Position numbers and translations under genes: made by a program. This document shows positions 27,424 through 35,875 of a stretch of DNA of 48,565 bases, one piece after another. Location of the stretch: assembly GCA_947259185.1 (NCBI GenBank), contig CAMYKT010000013.1:1-48565 (forward strand). The letters are read 5' to 3'. Origin of the DNA: an uncultured Methanobacteriaceae archaeon. Its GTDB lineage: Archaea > Methanobacteriota > Methanobacteria > Methanobacteriales > Methanobacteriaceae. Position 1 is the first letter of the stretch; every line of letters starts with the position of its first letter. A model generated the notes under the pieces. The model had not been told where the DNA came from. It ran no database searches and saw only the letters and a program-made list of their open reading frames with translations.

Positions 27424-28734
27424 TTACCCTAAAATTTGTTTTATATCTTCTTCTGGATCTCCAATTGGCCTTAAATCGTAATTTTCAACTAGAACTTTTA
27501 TTATATCGTCGTTAGCCCATCCCGGCAGTATGGGTCCCAGGTAAATTCCCTTTATATCCAGGGCCAACAGGCTCCATAAGATGGCCGCTGCTTTTTGTTC
27601 CATCCAGCTGCAGACAATGGTGGGTGGCAGTTCATTTAACTCCACACCAAATAGTTCGGTAAGAGCAACTGCTACATCCACCGCTACGATAGCGTCGTTA
27701 CACTGTCCTACATCTATGAGCCGGGGCACCCCTTCTATATCCCCTAAATCCATTTCATTGAAACGGTATTTACCACAGGCCAGGGTGAGGACCACCACGT
27801 CTTCGGGCAGTTTTTCCACAAATTCAGTGTAGTATTTGGCCTGGGCCAGTGGGGAATCACAGCCTCCCACCAGAATAAATCTTTTGATTTTTCCAGCTTC
27901 CACCAGTTCCTTGATTTTAGGTGCCAGGGAGAGGATGGTTGATGCTCCAAATCCAGTGGTTAAAACAGTATCTCGCGGTTCTTCTTCCAGATCACCCAGT
28001 TCAAGTGCCTTTTCAATTACCGGGGTGAAGTCATAGTCTTCTATATGTTTTACTCCTGGTAATTCGGCCACTCCGCTGGTAAACATTCTTTCTTTGTATT
28101 CGTCCCGGGGAAGGAGTACGCAGTTACTGGTACCCAGTATAGCCACCGGATATTTGGAAAAGATTTGCCTTTGATCAAACCAGGGCCCTCCCAGCTGACC
28201 TACCAGGTGCTTGTATTTTTTGAGTTCTGGATATCCATGGGCGGGTAAAAGTTCCGAGTGGGTGTAAACATTTATACCCTTACCCTCGGTTTGCTTTAAA
28301 AGCTCAGCTAAAGCTTTCATACTGTGGCCGGTGGCCAGAATTCCTGGACCTTTAACTGATCCTACCGGCACTTTGGTGGGTTCTGGTTCACCATAGGTTT
28401 CAATATGGGCTTTTTTAAGTAAGGCCATGGTTTTTAAATTCATGTGTCCTGCTTCTACTGCCATTTCCACAAATCGGCCCGGGTCAAAATTAACATTGGT
28501 CAGGGTGGAGTAGAAACCCCGCTCCAGGAAGGCGTCCACCTCTTCATCGGTGTATCCCAGTTCCCGGGCATGGTATAGATAGGCAGATATTCCTTTTATG
28601 GCAAATAACAGATTATCCTGCAATCGGGCCACGGTGGGTTCTTTTCCACAAACTCCTCTCACCGTACATCCCGTACCCCGGGCGGTTTGGGAGCACTGGT
28701 AACAGAACATATCTAAAGCATCTTTTTTCTCCAT
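27424..28734 (-). CDS. hcp: Hybrid cluster protein (hydroxylamine reductase), short archaeal form
   Basis: The 436-residue protein is the shorter (class III-like) Hcp. N-terminal cluster cysteines are C11, C14, C23 and C29 (CYQCSQTARGTGC...C), as in clostridial and archaeal forms. The hybrid-cluster ligand segments GTSNCVLLP, GGCDSPLAQ and the closing CSWMEQKAAAILWSL are present. It reduces NO or hydroxylamine and protects against nitrosative stress. The frame is open to 28809, but GGAGG just before ATG 28734 and a TATA box at 28821-28830 (start site near 28800) argue for 28734. It lies 96 bases downstream of a rubredoxin gene, its probable redox partner. Confidence 0.93.
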   Translation of the reverse strand: MEKKDALDMFCYQCSQTARGTGCTVRGVCGKEPTVARLQDNLLFAIKGISAYLYHARELGYTDEEVDAFLERGFYSTLTNVNFDPGRFVEMAVEAGHMNLKTMALLKKAHIETYGEPEPTKVPVGSVKGPGILATGHSMKALAELLKQTEGKGINVYTHSELLPAHGYPELKKYKHLVGQLGGPWFDQRQIFSKYPVAILGTSNCVLLPRDEYKERMFTSGVAELPGVKHIEDYDFTPVIEKALELGDLEEEPRDTVLTTGFGASTILSLAPKIKELVEAGKIKRFILVGGCDSPLAQAKYYTEFVEKLPEDVVVLTLACGKYRFNEMDLGDIEGVPRLIDVGQCNDAIVAVDVAVALTELFGVELNELPPTIVCSWMEQKAAAILWSLLALDIKGIYLGPILPGWANDDIIKVLVENYDLRPIGDPEEDIKQILG

Positions 28735-28820
28735 ATTATTTCCTCCATCTAATTCCGGATTATTATCATCCCTTTGATTTTTGCCAAATATACGGTCTAA
28801 AAACTGCATTTTAACCGCAT

Positions 28821-28830
28821 TATAAATTTA
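28821..28830 (-). promoter_or_regulatory. TATA box of hcp
   Basis: On the minus strand TAAATTTATA lies directly behind the rubredoxin stop codon. A start about 25 bases further would fall near 28800, downstream of the first ATG of the open frame (28809) and upstream of the GGAGG site, which supports ATG 28734 as the hcp start. Confidence 0.45.
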
Positions 28831-28986
28831 TTAGCATGGTTCGAACTGATCTTTCCCTACAAAACATAAGGGGCAAAGCCAATCATCAGGCAAATTTTCA
28901 AATGAGGTGCCTGGTTCGATTCCAGACTCAGGATCCCCGTCCTGGGGATTGTAGATGTATGCGCATACAATGCATCTATATTTCAT
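28831..28986 (-). CDS. Rubredoxin (51 residues)
   Basis: The reverse strand reads from ATG 28986 to TAA at 28831. The protein starts MKYRCIVCAYIYNPQDGDPE and has iron ligands C5, C8, C38 and C41 (CIVC and CPLC). It shows the rubredoxin landmarks YNPQDGDPE, GTSFENLPDDWLCPLC and GKDQFEP. The residue after CPLC is F where most rubredoxins have G. GGAGG lies eight bases before the ATG. It probably donates electrons to Hcp downstream or to other oxidative or nitrosative stress enzymes in the cytoplasm. The gene is short and easily missed by length cut-offs. Confidence 0.92.
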   Translation of the reverse strand: MKYRCIVCAYIYNPQDGDPESGIEPGTSFENLPDDWLCPLCFVGKDQFEPC

Positions 28987-29155
28987 GAAATGCCTCCACA
29001 CTTTTCCCTATTATAACATGTAAACAGCAAACTATAAATAATTTTTGTCACTAATAGAGTATAAAATAAAACAAAGTAGGTAAAATGTACTTATAAAAGG
29101 GATTAAAAATAATTGAAATTTAATGGGGAACTTCAATGACTAAAAGGAGATTAAA

Positions 29156-29944
29156 ATGTCAGTAGATAAAAAAACATGGAATGCACTGCAGATAATGGGA
29201 TTAAATGACTACCAGGCTCGTACCTACCTGGCCCTCACCTCCATGATTTCTGGAACTGCCACAGAGATAAGTCTCCACTCCAAGGTGCCTCGCTCCCGAA
29301 TTTATGATATTCTAAAAGAAATGGCTAAAAAAGGGTTTGTGGAAATTGAAAGGGGCAGACCTTTAAAATATTCAGTGGTACCCCCTCTGGAGGTATTCCA
29401 GAGGAATAAAAAAAGACTACTAGACGACATGGAGGAGGCAGAAAGGGAACTAACAACCATATACGAAAGCCAGATTTCCCAGCTACCTGCCCCTATCTGG
29501 CTCATACATGGACCAGAGAAGATTATAAAAAAGGAACTGGAAATTATTTCCCGGGCTAAACAAAACATAAATATCCGGGCAGGGTTCATGTTTAAAGGCG
29601 AAATAGAACTATTAACTGAAAAAATTAACCAGGCAGCTAAAAAAGGGGTTTTAACCAGAATAATGGCTGCTCCCTATACCATGCTTGATCATCAGAAGGT
29701 GGATATGGCCCAGGAACTCTCCGGGATTTCAGCTGAAGTTAGAACCTATCAGATACCCTTTGTTAAGATGATTGTACGGGACGGAGAGGAAATGATGTTA
29801 ATCTTTTCCAGGTTCTCTCCAGAAGACAACCAGGCGGTACCAGTAAGTTCTATTGGGGTATGGAATCAGTATAAGGAAATAGCCCAAAATTATGCTCAAG
29901 TATTTGAGGAGATGTGGAAAAAAGATATGCCCCGGAGGGGATAA
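29156..29944 (+). CDS. TrmB-family transcriptional regulator
   Basis: The 262-residue protein has an N-terminal winged helix of TrmB type (about 1-75: LGLNDYQARTYLALT-like start as MGLNDYQARTYL, then ATEISLHSKVPRSRIYDILKEMAKKGFVEIERGRPLKY) and a coiled linker (about 85-110). A C-terminal phospholipase D-like sensor domain follows. ATG 29156 follows AAGGAG. TrmB proteins regulate sugar or redox/energy genes in archaea; here the effector cannot be read. It is divergent from the rubredoxin-hcp genes, which makes those plausible targets, though this is inference from position only. Confidence 0.88.
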   Translation: MSVDKKTWNALQIMGLNDYQARTYLALTSMISGTATEISLHSKVPRSRIYDILKEMAKKGFVEIERGRPLKYSVVPPLEVFQRNKKRLLDDMEEAERELTTIYESQISQLPAPIWLIHGPEKIIKKELEIISRAKQNINIRAGFMFKGEIELLTEKINQAAKKGVLTRIMAAPYTMLDHQKVDMAQELSGISAEVRTYQIPFVKMIVRDGEEMMLIFSRFSPEDNQAVPVSSIGVWNQYKEIAQNYAQVFEEMWKKDMPRRG

Positions 29945-30115
29945 ACTATAACTAAAAATTATTTTTTTTAATTAAATTCATCAGAGGAATAAACTTAAAA
30001 ACCAGGATAATATTATACCATATAATTTATAATTAAAAGAGTAGCACATATGATTTAATCATATTTCCAATGGACTACCAATTATATCATATCAAATTTT
30101 TATTAAGGTGATTGC

Positions 30116-31948
30116 ATGCGTGTACTGTTAATTCATTCTGATTATTTAAAGTATCAAACTAAAAACAAAACTCGAATTGCTGAGGAACTTAGAGAAAATC
30201 AAAAAGAAGGATACTTCACCGATTCCCTCGTGGTTTTCACTGCGGTAGAAGCAGAAGACGAGGAAAAACCCCAAGAAATTGTGCAAAATGTGGTAAATGA
30301 AATAGAAGATGTTTTTAGTAAAATAAAAGCTGAAAACATAGTAATATATCCCTACGCTCATTTAAGTTCTTCTTTAAGTTCACCAGACACTGCTAAATCA
30401 GTATTAATGGAAATGGAAAAAGAATTAAAAAATAAGGGGTACGAAGTTGCCCGGGCACCCTTTGGATGGTACAAATCTTTTGAAATATCCTGTAAGGGCC
30501 ATCCACTTTCTGAATTATCCCGGAACATCACCACCCAGAAGGTTTCCTCACAAAAAGAGGAAGAGGAAAAAGAAGAATCCCAATGGTACATCCTGGATGA
30601 AGGTAAACTCACTCCCCCGGAGGACTTCAAATTTGAAAATGAGGAGCTGCGCAAATTAACCATGTATGAACTGGGAAAGACCGAGTCCAGTGGAAAAGAA
30701 CCACCTCATGTAAAACTCATGCGGGAGAAAAATTTGGCGGATTATGAACCTTCAGCTGATGTGGGACACCTCCGATGGTATCCCAAGGGTAGATTAATTC
30801 GGGATTTACTCTCGGACTATGTATATCTCCTGGTTACTGAAGAAGGAGCCATGCCGGTGGAGACCCCTATCATGTATGACCTGGCTGATGACGCCATTCG
30901 GGTACATGCTGAGAAATTTGGGGAGCGGCAGTACCGTATGGGAAATAACAAGAAGGAGTTAATGTTACGATATGCCTGTTGCTTCGGTGCTTTCCGGGTT
31001 TTATCGGATTCGTTTTTGACTTGGAAAAACCTTCCGGCTAGAATTTATGAACTATCAACATACAGCTTCCGGATGGAGAAAAAAGGTGAAGTGGTAGGAT
31101 TAAAAAGACTAAGGGGATTCACCATGCCTGATCTGCATACGGTATGCCGGGATCTGGAACAATCTATGGAGGAATTCGACCGGCAGATTGATATGTGTCT
31201 GCAGACCGGGGTGGATTTACAGGTAAATTATGAAGTGATATTCCGGGCCACCGCGGATTTCTATGATAAGTACCAGGATTGGATGCATCAGGCAGCCCGT
31301 AAGATTGGCAAACCGGTCTTAATGGAGATATTACCTGAGAGAAAACACTACTGGATTTCTAAAATGGACTTTGCTGCTATGGACTACCTGGGAAGACCTA
31401 TTGAAAATCCCACCGTACAAATTGATGTGGAAAGTGGGGAGAGATTCGGTATCACCTATCTGGAAGAAAACGAAGAGGAAGGATTCCCTATAATTATTCA
31501 CTGCAGTCCTACCGGGAGTATTGAACGGGTAATTTGTAGCTTACTGGAGAAGACGGCTATTGAAATGAATGAGAAGGCCCCCATGCTTCCAGTATGGCTT
31601 TCACCCACCCAGATAAGGGTGCTGCCTGTAACTGAAAATCACCTGGACTTTGCCCTGGATGTGGCCCGTAAACTAAAAGATCAAAACATACGGGTGGATG
31701 TGGATGACCGGGGAGAACGGGTTGGTAAAAAAATCCGGAATGCTGCCCAGGACTGGGTTCCCTATGTGGCGGTTATTGGTGATAATGAAGTAGAAAGTGG
31801 TAAACTCACCATAAATATCCGTAAAACTCAGGAAAAAGTGACCACCGATATGGATGGTCTGGTGGCCATGGTCCGTGAGGAAACTAAAAATATGCCTTTC
31901 CGGGCTTTACCTCTTCCTCTTTTATTATCTCAACGGATAGCATTTTGA
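30116..31948 (+). CDS. thrS: Threonyl-tRNA synthetase, archaeal type
   Basis: The 610-residue class II enzyme begins with the archaeal N-terminal editing domain (about 1-140, related to D-aminoacyl-tRNA deacylase; starts MRVLLIHSDYLKYQTK) instead of the bacterial TGS domain. The catalytic core shows the zinc cysteine in RYACCFGAFR, motif 2 region RMEKKGEVVGLKRLRGFTMPDLH, and motif 3 near HCSPTGSIERVI. The C-terminal anticodon domain is PVWLSPTQIRVLPV onward. ATG 30116 follows AAGGTGATTGC. Length is normal. It is followed by an intergenic region with heptamer array B and parA. Confidence 0.97.
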   Translation: MRVLLIHSDYLKYQTKNKTRIAEELRENQKEGYFTDSLVVFTAVEAEDEEKPQEIVQNVVNEIEDVFSKIKAENIVIYPYAHLSSSLSSPDTAKSVLMEMEKELKNKGYEVARAPFGWYKSFEISCKGHPLSELSRNITTQKVSSQKEEEEKEESQWYILDEGKLTPPEDFKFENEELRKLTMYELGKTESSGKEPPHVKLMREKNLADYEPSADVGHLRWYPKGRLIRDLLSDYVYLLVTEEGAMPVETPIMYDLADDAIRVHAEKFGERQYRMGNNKKELMLRYACCFGAFRVLSDSFLTWKNLPARIYELSTYSFRMEKKGEVVGLKRLRGFTMPDLHTVCRDLEQSMEEFDRQIDMCLQTGVDLQVNYEVIFRATADFYDKYQDWMHQAARKIGKPVLMEILPERKHYWISKMDFAAMDYLGRPIENPTVQIDVESGERFGITYLEENEEEGFPIIIHCSPTGSIERVICSLLEKTAIEMNEKAPMLPVWLSPTQIRVLPVTENHLDFALDVARKLKDQNIRVDVDDRGERVGKKIRNAAQDWVPYVAVIGDNEVESGKLTINIRKTQEKVTTDMDGLVAMVREETKNMPFRALPLPLLLSQRIAF

Positions 31949-32015
31949 TTCTTTTTTAAAGAATTAAATTCTCTTTTTTTATTTATTTTGTCACCTTAAT
32001 CTACTATTATTCTTA

Positions 32016-32064
32016 TTATAAGTTATAACTTATAAGTTATTAGAAAAAACTTATAACTTATAAT
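32016..32064. repeat. Heptamer array B: seven tandem 7-bp units upstream of parA
   Basis: Reading in sevens gives TTATAAG, TTATAAC, TTATAAG, TTATTAG, AAAAAAC, TTATAAC, TTATAAT. As in array A, units 4 and 5 are the degenerate ones and the last unit is TTATAAT. The 16-mer ATAAGTTATAACTTAT (32018-32033) is shared exactly with array A. The array ends 43 bases before the parA ATG and overlaps the likely core promoter, since TTATAATTAAAAT at 32058-32070 could be the TATA element. Confidence 0.8.
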
Positions 32065-32107
32065 TAAAATATATTCTATAAATAGATTACAGGGGAGGTA
32101 TTGTTAG

Positions 32108-32881
32108 ATGGGAGAAATAATTTCAATAATAAATCAAAAGGGGGGCTGTGGTAAGACCACCACTGCGGTGAATCTATCCACTGCCCTGGCCCTGTTAGAT
32201 AAAAAGGTACTGGTAATTGACATGGACCCTCAGGGCAATGCCACCACCGGTTTTGGTATTCAAAAAGCGGACCTGGAAAAAACCATATACACGGTTCTCA
32301 GCCGCAAAGACACCATCAAGGAGGCTATACTCCCTACCATGGTGGAGGGCCTCTATATCTTACCCAGTAATATCGCCCTTTCCGGGGCGGAAGTGGAATT
32401 AAGTAGAGAAATAGGCTATCATTCCATTTTAGAAGAGACATTAAAAGAAGTGAAGGAACTTTTTGACTATATACTGATTGATGTACCTCCTTCCCTGGGC
32501 ATACTAACCTTAAATGCTCTGGTGGCCTCTGATAGCGTTATTATACCAATACAGGCCGAGTACTATGCATTGGAGGGAATGGCTGATTTAATTAAAACCA
32601 TGAATCTTATTGAAGAGCGTTTGCAGAGCCCCTCCCCTATTAAGGGTATTTTAATGACACTATATGATTCCCGTACCCGATTGGGTCGGGATGTTCACCA
32701 GGAGGTTAAAAACTTCTTTGGTGAGAGGGAGTACATATTTAAAACCACCATACCCCGTAATGTACGTTTAGCTGAGGCCCCCAGTTATGGAAAACCATGC
32801 ATACTTTATGACCAGGAGAGCAGTGGTACCATTTCCTATATGAAACTGGCCCAGGAACTCCTTAAACGGGAGGAGGAATAA
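32108..32881 (+). CDS. parA: ParA/Soj-family ATPase
   Basis: The 257-residue protein has the deviant Walker A box of the ParA/MinD family, KGGCGKTT (K11 to T18, with signature K11 and K16). It then has LVIDMDPQGNATTG (switch I) and DYILIDVPPSLGILTLNAL (Walker B/switch II), and the closing NVRLAEAPSYGKP typical of Soj/ParA. It would dimerise on ATP and bind DNA nonspecifically, moving a partner-marked DNA site or protein cargo. GGGGAGG precedes ATG 32108. Its stop overlaps the next start by one base. The conserved downstream partner and the array upstream suggest a partition-like cassette. Confidence 0.93.
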   Translation: MGEIISIINQKGGCGKTTTAVNLSTALALLDKKVLVIDMDPQGNATTGFGIQKADLEKTIYTVLSRKDTIKEAILPTMVEGLYILPSNIALSGAEVELSREIGYHSILEETLKEVKELFDYILIDVPPSLGILTLNALVASDSVIIPIQAEYYALEGMADLIKTMNLIEERLQSPSPIKGILMTLYDSRTRLGRDVHQEVKNFFGEREYIFKTTIPRNVRLAEAPSYGKPCILYDQESSGTISYMKLAQELLKREEE

Positions 32882-33234
32882 TGTCCCGGAAAAAAACTAA
32901 AAATACCGGCCTGGGACTGGGGTTGGAGGCCTTAATTAAATCCAAAACCAGGGACAAAGTAGAAAGTGAAGCACCATCCCCTCCGGAAAAACCTGAAAAA
33001 ATGGATAAAAAAGTATCGCAGGGGCCTGATGATGATTCAAACCTGAAGATGGTGGCTAGTGAAGTTAAAAAAAATCCAAGGATAACTTTATGGTCTGCCC
33101 GATCAGCTGCGGTTCTCCGTTACCTTAAAAAAACTCGTCCAGAGTTTAGTATCAGCAAAGAAGCCTCCAATTTAATAGAAGACGCAGTCCAGGAGAAATA
33201 TCCGGAAATCTGGGAGATGTTCTCGGAGATATAA
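32881..33234 (+). CDS. Small ParA-partner protein with a ParB-like N-terminal motif
   Basis: The 117-residue protein is coupled to parA by the overlap TAATG. Its N-terminus SRKKTKNTGLGLGLEALIK closely resembles the ParA-stimulating start of chromosomal ParB (typically KGLGxGLxALI). The canonical ParB CTPase/helix-turn-helix region is absent. Instead a charged proline-rich linker (about 25-55) leads to a compact helical C-terminal segment (about 60-117: LWSARSAAVLRYLKKTRPEF and SKEASNLIEDAVQEKYPEIW). That C-terminal segment might be a small DNA-binding or dimerisation domain. Function is inferred from the motif and operon only. Confidence 0.7.
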   Translation: MSRKKTKNTGLGLGLEALIKSKTRDKVESEAPSPPEKPEKMDKKVSQGPDDDSNLKMVASEVKKNPRITLWSARSAAVLRYLKKTRPEFSISKEASNLIEDAVQEKYPEIWEMFSEI

Positions 33235-33245
33235 ATTATTTACCT

Positions 33246-34361
33246 TTAGAAACTATCCAGAGAAGACTGGTAATTCCCTTCCAGTTTGATAAAGGGCTCT
33301 GCCCGGTGCACCACCACTCCGATTCTTTTTAATTCTTCTAATTTTTTAAAGGGATGTTTTTTTCTAATGGAGATTATTCTCCGGGCAGATAAGGGACCTA
33401 TTCCCGGGACCCGAATTAAATCCTGATAAGGCCCCTGGTTAACTTCCACGGGAAAAATATCCATATTTATGGCTGCAGCATATTTAGGGTCTAAAGTAGA
33501 ATCCAAAAGCCCATCTTCCTGGAAAATCAATTCATCCACCTTAAATTTATAAGAATTCAGGAGTGCATCTGCCTGATAAAGCCTGGAAGAACGCATTGGA
33601 TTTCCACCGGGTCTATTTTCCAGAGGAGTTTCTTCTAAGGGCTGAAATGTACTGAAATAACTTCTCCTTACATCCATCTTATCATAAAGCCATTTTACCC
33701 TTTTTAGAATATCGGCATCACTTTCATCATTGGCCCCTACAATAAGCTGGGTGGTCCCACCTGAAGGGGCACAATTGGGATTTCTTTTATGGATAGATCG
33801 TATCCACTTCAAGCGCCGAAGGATGTCCTTATGATAATCCTTGGTGGAGCTAATCTCAGATAGACCGGAAGGGGTGGCAGCTTCAATATTAACACTCACC
33901 CTATCAGCCAGGCCCATGGCCCGTTTAATTATATCCCGCGAGGTTCCGGGAATGATCTTAAGGTGGATATAGTCCTGATATCCATGTTCCCGGCGGAGTA
34001 ATCGGGCTACCTCCACCACCTTTTCCATGGAATAATCTATATCACCAGAAATCCCGGAACTTAAAAATAAACCATCCACGTATTTTTTTTGATAGTAATT
34101 GAGAAAAACCCGGGTTAACTCCGAGGGAGTTAACTCTATGCGGGTGAAATTTCTTTTACTGTTATTGATACAGTACTTACAATCGTTACAGCATTTATTA
34201 GTCATTAAAACCTTAAAAAGAGGTATTTTACATCCTGAACTGCCGGTGCTGTGGTATATTCCCGGTAGATTAGCTGAAGAACTGGTGTGGTGATTCACAT
34301 AATCGCAGAGGTCATACTGGGCAGAATCACTAAGGACCTGCATCTTGCGCATGGTATTCAT
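33246..34361 (-). CDS. Radical SAM protein with C-terminal helix-hairpin-helix (putative DNA modification/repair)
   Basis: The 371-residue protein has a radical SAM motif variant, CCNDCKYC (positions about 56-63, supplying CxxxCxxC-type ligands), and the core SSGISGDIDYSMEKVVEVARLLR with sequence up to about 280. The last ~60 residues form a helix-hairpin-helix DNA-binding element, VPGIGPLSARRIISIRKKHPFKKLEEL. This fits the family called putative DNA modification/repair radical SAM protein (TIGR03916), which often lies beside an uracil-DNA glycosylase-like gene; no such neighbour is seen here. Substrate is unknown. It converges with the parA partner (11 bases). Confidence 0.85.
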   Translation of the reverse strand: MNTMRKMQVLSDSAQYDLCDYVNHHTSSSANLPGIYHSTGSSGCKIPLFKVLMTNKCCNDCKYCINNSKRNFTRIELTPSELTRVFLNYYQKKYVDGLFLSSGISGDIDYSMEKVVEVARLLRREHGYQDYIHLKIIPGTSRDIIKRAMGLADRVSVNIEAATPSGLSEISSTKDYHKDILRRLKWIRSIHKRNPNCAPSGGTTQLIVGANDESDADILKRVKWLYDKMDVRRSYFSTFQPLEETPLENRPGGNPMRSSRLYQADALLNSYKFKVDELIFQEDGLLDSTLDPKYAAAINMDIFPVEVNQGPYQDLIRVPGIGPLSARRIISIRKKHPFKKLEELKRIGVVVHRAEPFIKLEGNYQSSLDSF

Positions 34362-34484
34362 TAATTAATATTTTATGGGGCGGGCCTTATAACTCCTTTT
34401 ACCTAGCAGGTGAAAAGTATTATTCCAGGATTTTATTTTTTATAATAACCAAATCTTAAATAAAATGGGCTATGATTATTAACC

Positions 34485-35831
34485 ATGAGAATAGTGCTGG
34501 CCGGTACTGGAAGTGCCGTAGGGAAAACTACAATTTCTACTGGAATAATGAAAGCATTAGCTGAAGAAATGAATATTCAGCCCTTTAAAGTGGGCCCGGA
34601 TTACATTGATCCCACCTATCACACTCTGGCCACTGGAAATAAATCCAGAAACCTGGATTCCTTTTTCATGTCCGAAGGACAGATAAGAAAAGCATTCACC
34701 CAGGGATTAAAATCTTCTAACTCTAAAGCAGGCATAATTGAAGGAGTCAGGGGTCTTTATGAGGGGATTAGCCCCATAGACGATGTGGGAAATACGGCAT
34801 CCATTGCCAAGGCCCTGAATGCGCCAGTGGTTCTTATTATGAATGCTCGCAGCCTGGTTAAAAGTGCAGCAGCAGTGGTACTGGGATTTAAGAACCTCGA
34901 TCCTTCTATTAAAATTGAGGGAGTTATCTTAAACCAGGTTAAAAATAAACGCCATTATCTAAAGGCCAAGGAAGCAGTGGAAACTCTTACCTGCACCAGG
35001 GTCATTGGTGGCATCCCGCGCAGCCCGGATTTAACTGTAGAACAAAGGCACCTGGGACTGGTACCGGCGGTGGAAAGAGAAAATTTGATGATATTTATTG
35101 ATAAATGGAGCCAAGTAGTGCAGGAAAATATAGACCTGGATGCCCTGCAGGATATCATGAAAAACGCCGGCAAAATACCTACTCACCAGGAGAAACTCTG
35201 GAAAAAAGAAAAGGGTCGGAAAGTTAAAATCGGAGTAGCCCAGGATGAAATCTTCACCTTTTATTATCAGGAAAACCTGGAATCACTCCAGGATAATAAT
35301 GCCTGTCTGGTGCCTTTTAGCCCTTACCATGACATGGAATTACCTGATGTGGATGCAATATACATTGGAGGTGGATACCCCGAAGTATTCTCCCGGGAAC
35401 TGGAGTCCAACCATTCCATGCGGGAGTCTATCCGAAAATTCCACCAGGAAAACCGGCCCATCTATGCCGAATGCGGAGGATTAATGTACCTCATGGATTC
35501 CATAAACCAGCATAAGATGTGTGGTGTGTTCCCTTACCCGGCAGAGATGACCTCCCAGGTACAGGGACTCAGTTATGTTATAGCCCGGGCCCAGAAAGAT
35601 AACATCATCACCCAGAAAGGGGATGTGTTCCGGGGCCATGAATTCCATTATTCCCGGATTAAACTATCTGGTGAACCGGGATTTGCCTTTGAAATATTAA
35701 GGGGAAAGGGAATAACCAATTCTAAAGACGGCTTAATTGATAAAAATGCTCTGGCCAGCTATGTACATACTCATGCTGCAGCCTGCCCGGGATTTGCATC
35801 TAACTTCACCCGAAATGCTGCTGAACTTTAA
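34485..35831 (+). CDS. cfbB: Cobyrinate / Ni-sirohydrochlorin a,c-diamide synthase (CbiA/CfbB)
   Basis: The 448-residue amidotransferase has an N-terminal dethiobiotin-synthetase-like ATPase domain, with P-loop GTGSAVGKTT and FKVGPDYIDPTYH, and a C-terminal class I glutaminase-like domain with nucleophile Cys in YAECGGLMYL and closing histidine in YVHTHAA. The family amidates the a and c side chains of either cobyrinate (CbiA, B12) or Ni-sirohydrochlorin (CfbB, coenzyme F430). The sequence alone does not separate the two; in a methanogen either is needed. TTAAATAAAAT about 30 bases before ATG 34485 suggests a leaderless transcript. Confidence 0.88.
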   Translation: MRIVLAGTGSAVGKTTISTGIMKALAEEMNIQPFKVGPDYIDPTYHTLATGNKSRNLDSFFMSEGQIRKAFTQGLKSSNSKAGIIEGVRGLYEGISPIDDVGNTASIAKALNAPVVLIMNARSLVKSAAAVVLGFKNLDPSIKIEGVILNQVKNKRHYLKAKEAVETLTCTRVIGGIPRSPDLTVEQRHLGLVPAVERENLMIFIDKWSQVVQENIDLDALQDIMKNAGKIPTHQEKLWKKEKGRKVKIGVAQDEIFTFYYQENLESLQDNNACLVPFSPYHDMELPDVDAIYIGGGYPEVFSRELESNHSMRESIRKFHQENRPIYAECGGLMYLMDSINQHKMCGVFPYPAEMTSQVQGLSYVIARAQKDNIITQKGDVFRGHEFHYSRIKLSGEPGFAFEILRGKGITNSKDGLIDKNALASYVHTHAAACPGFASNFTRNAAEL

Positions 35832-35875
35832 ATAAGATAATCTGGCTCTAAATAAGTATTATAAGATGAGATTAA

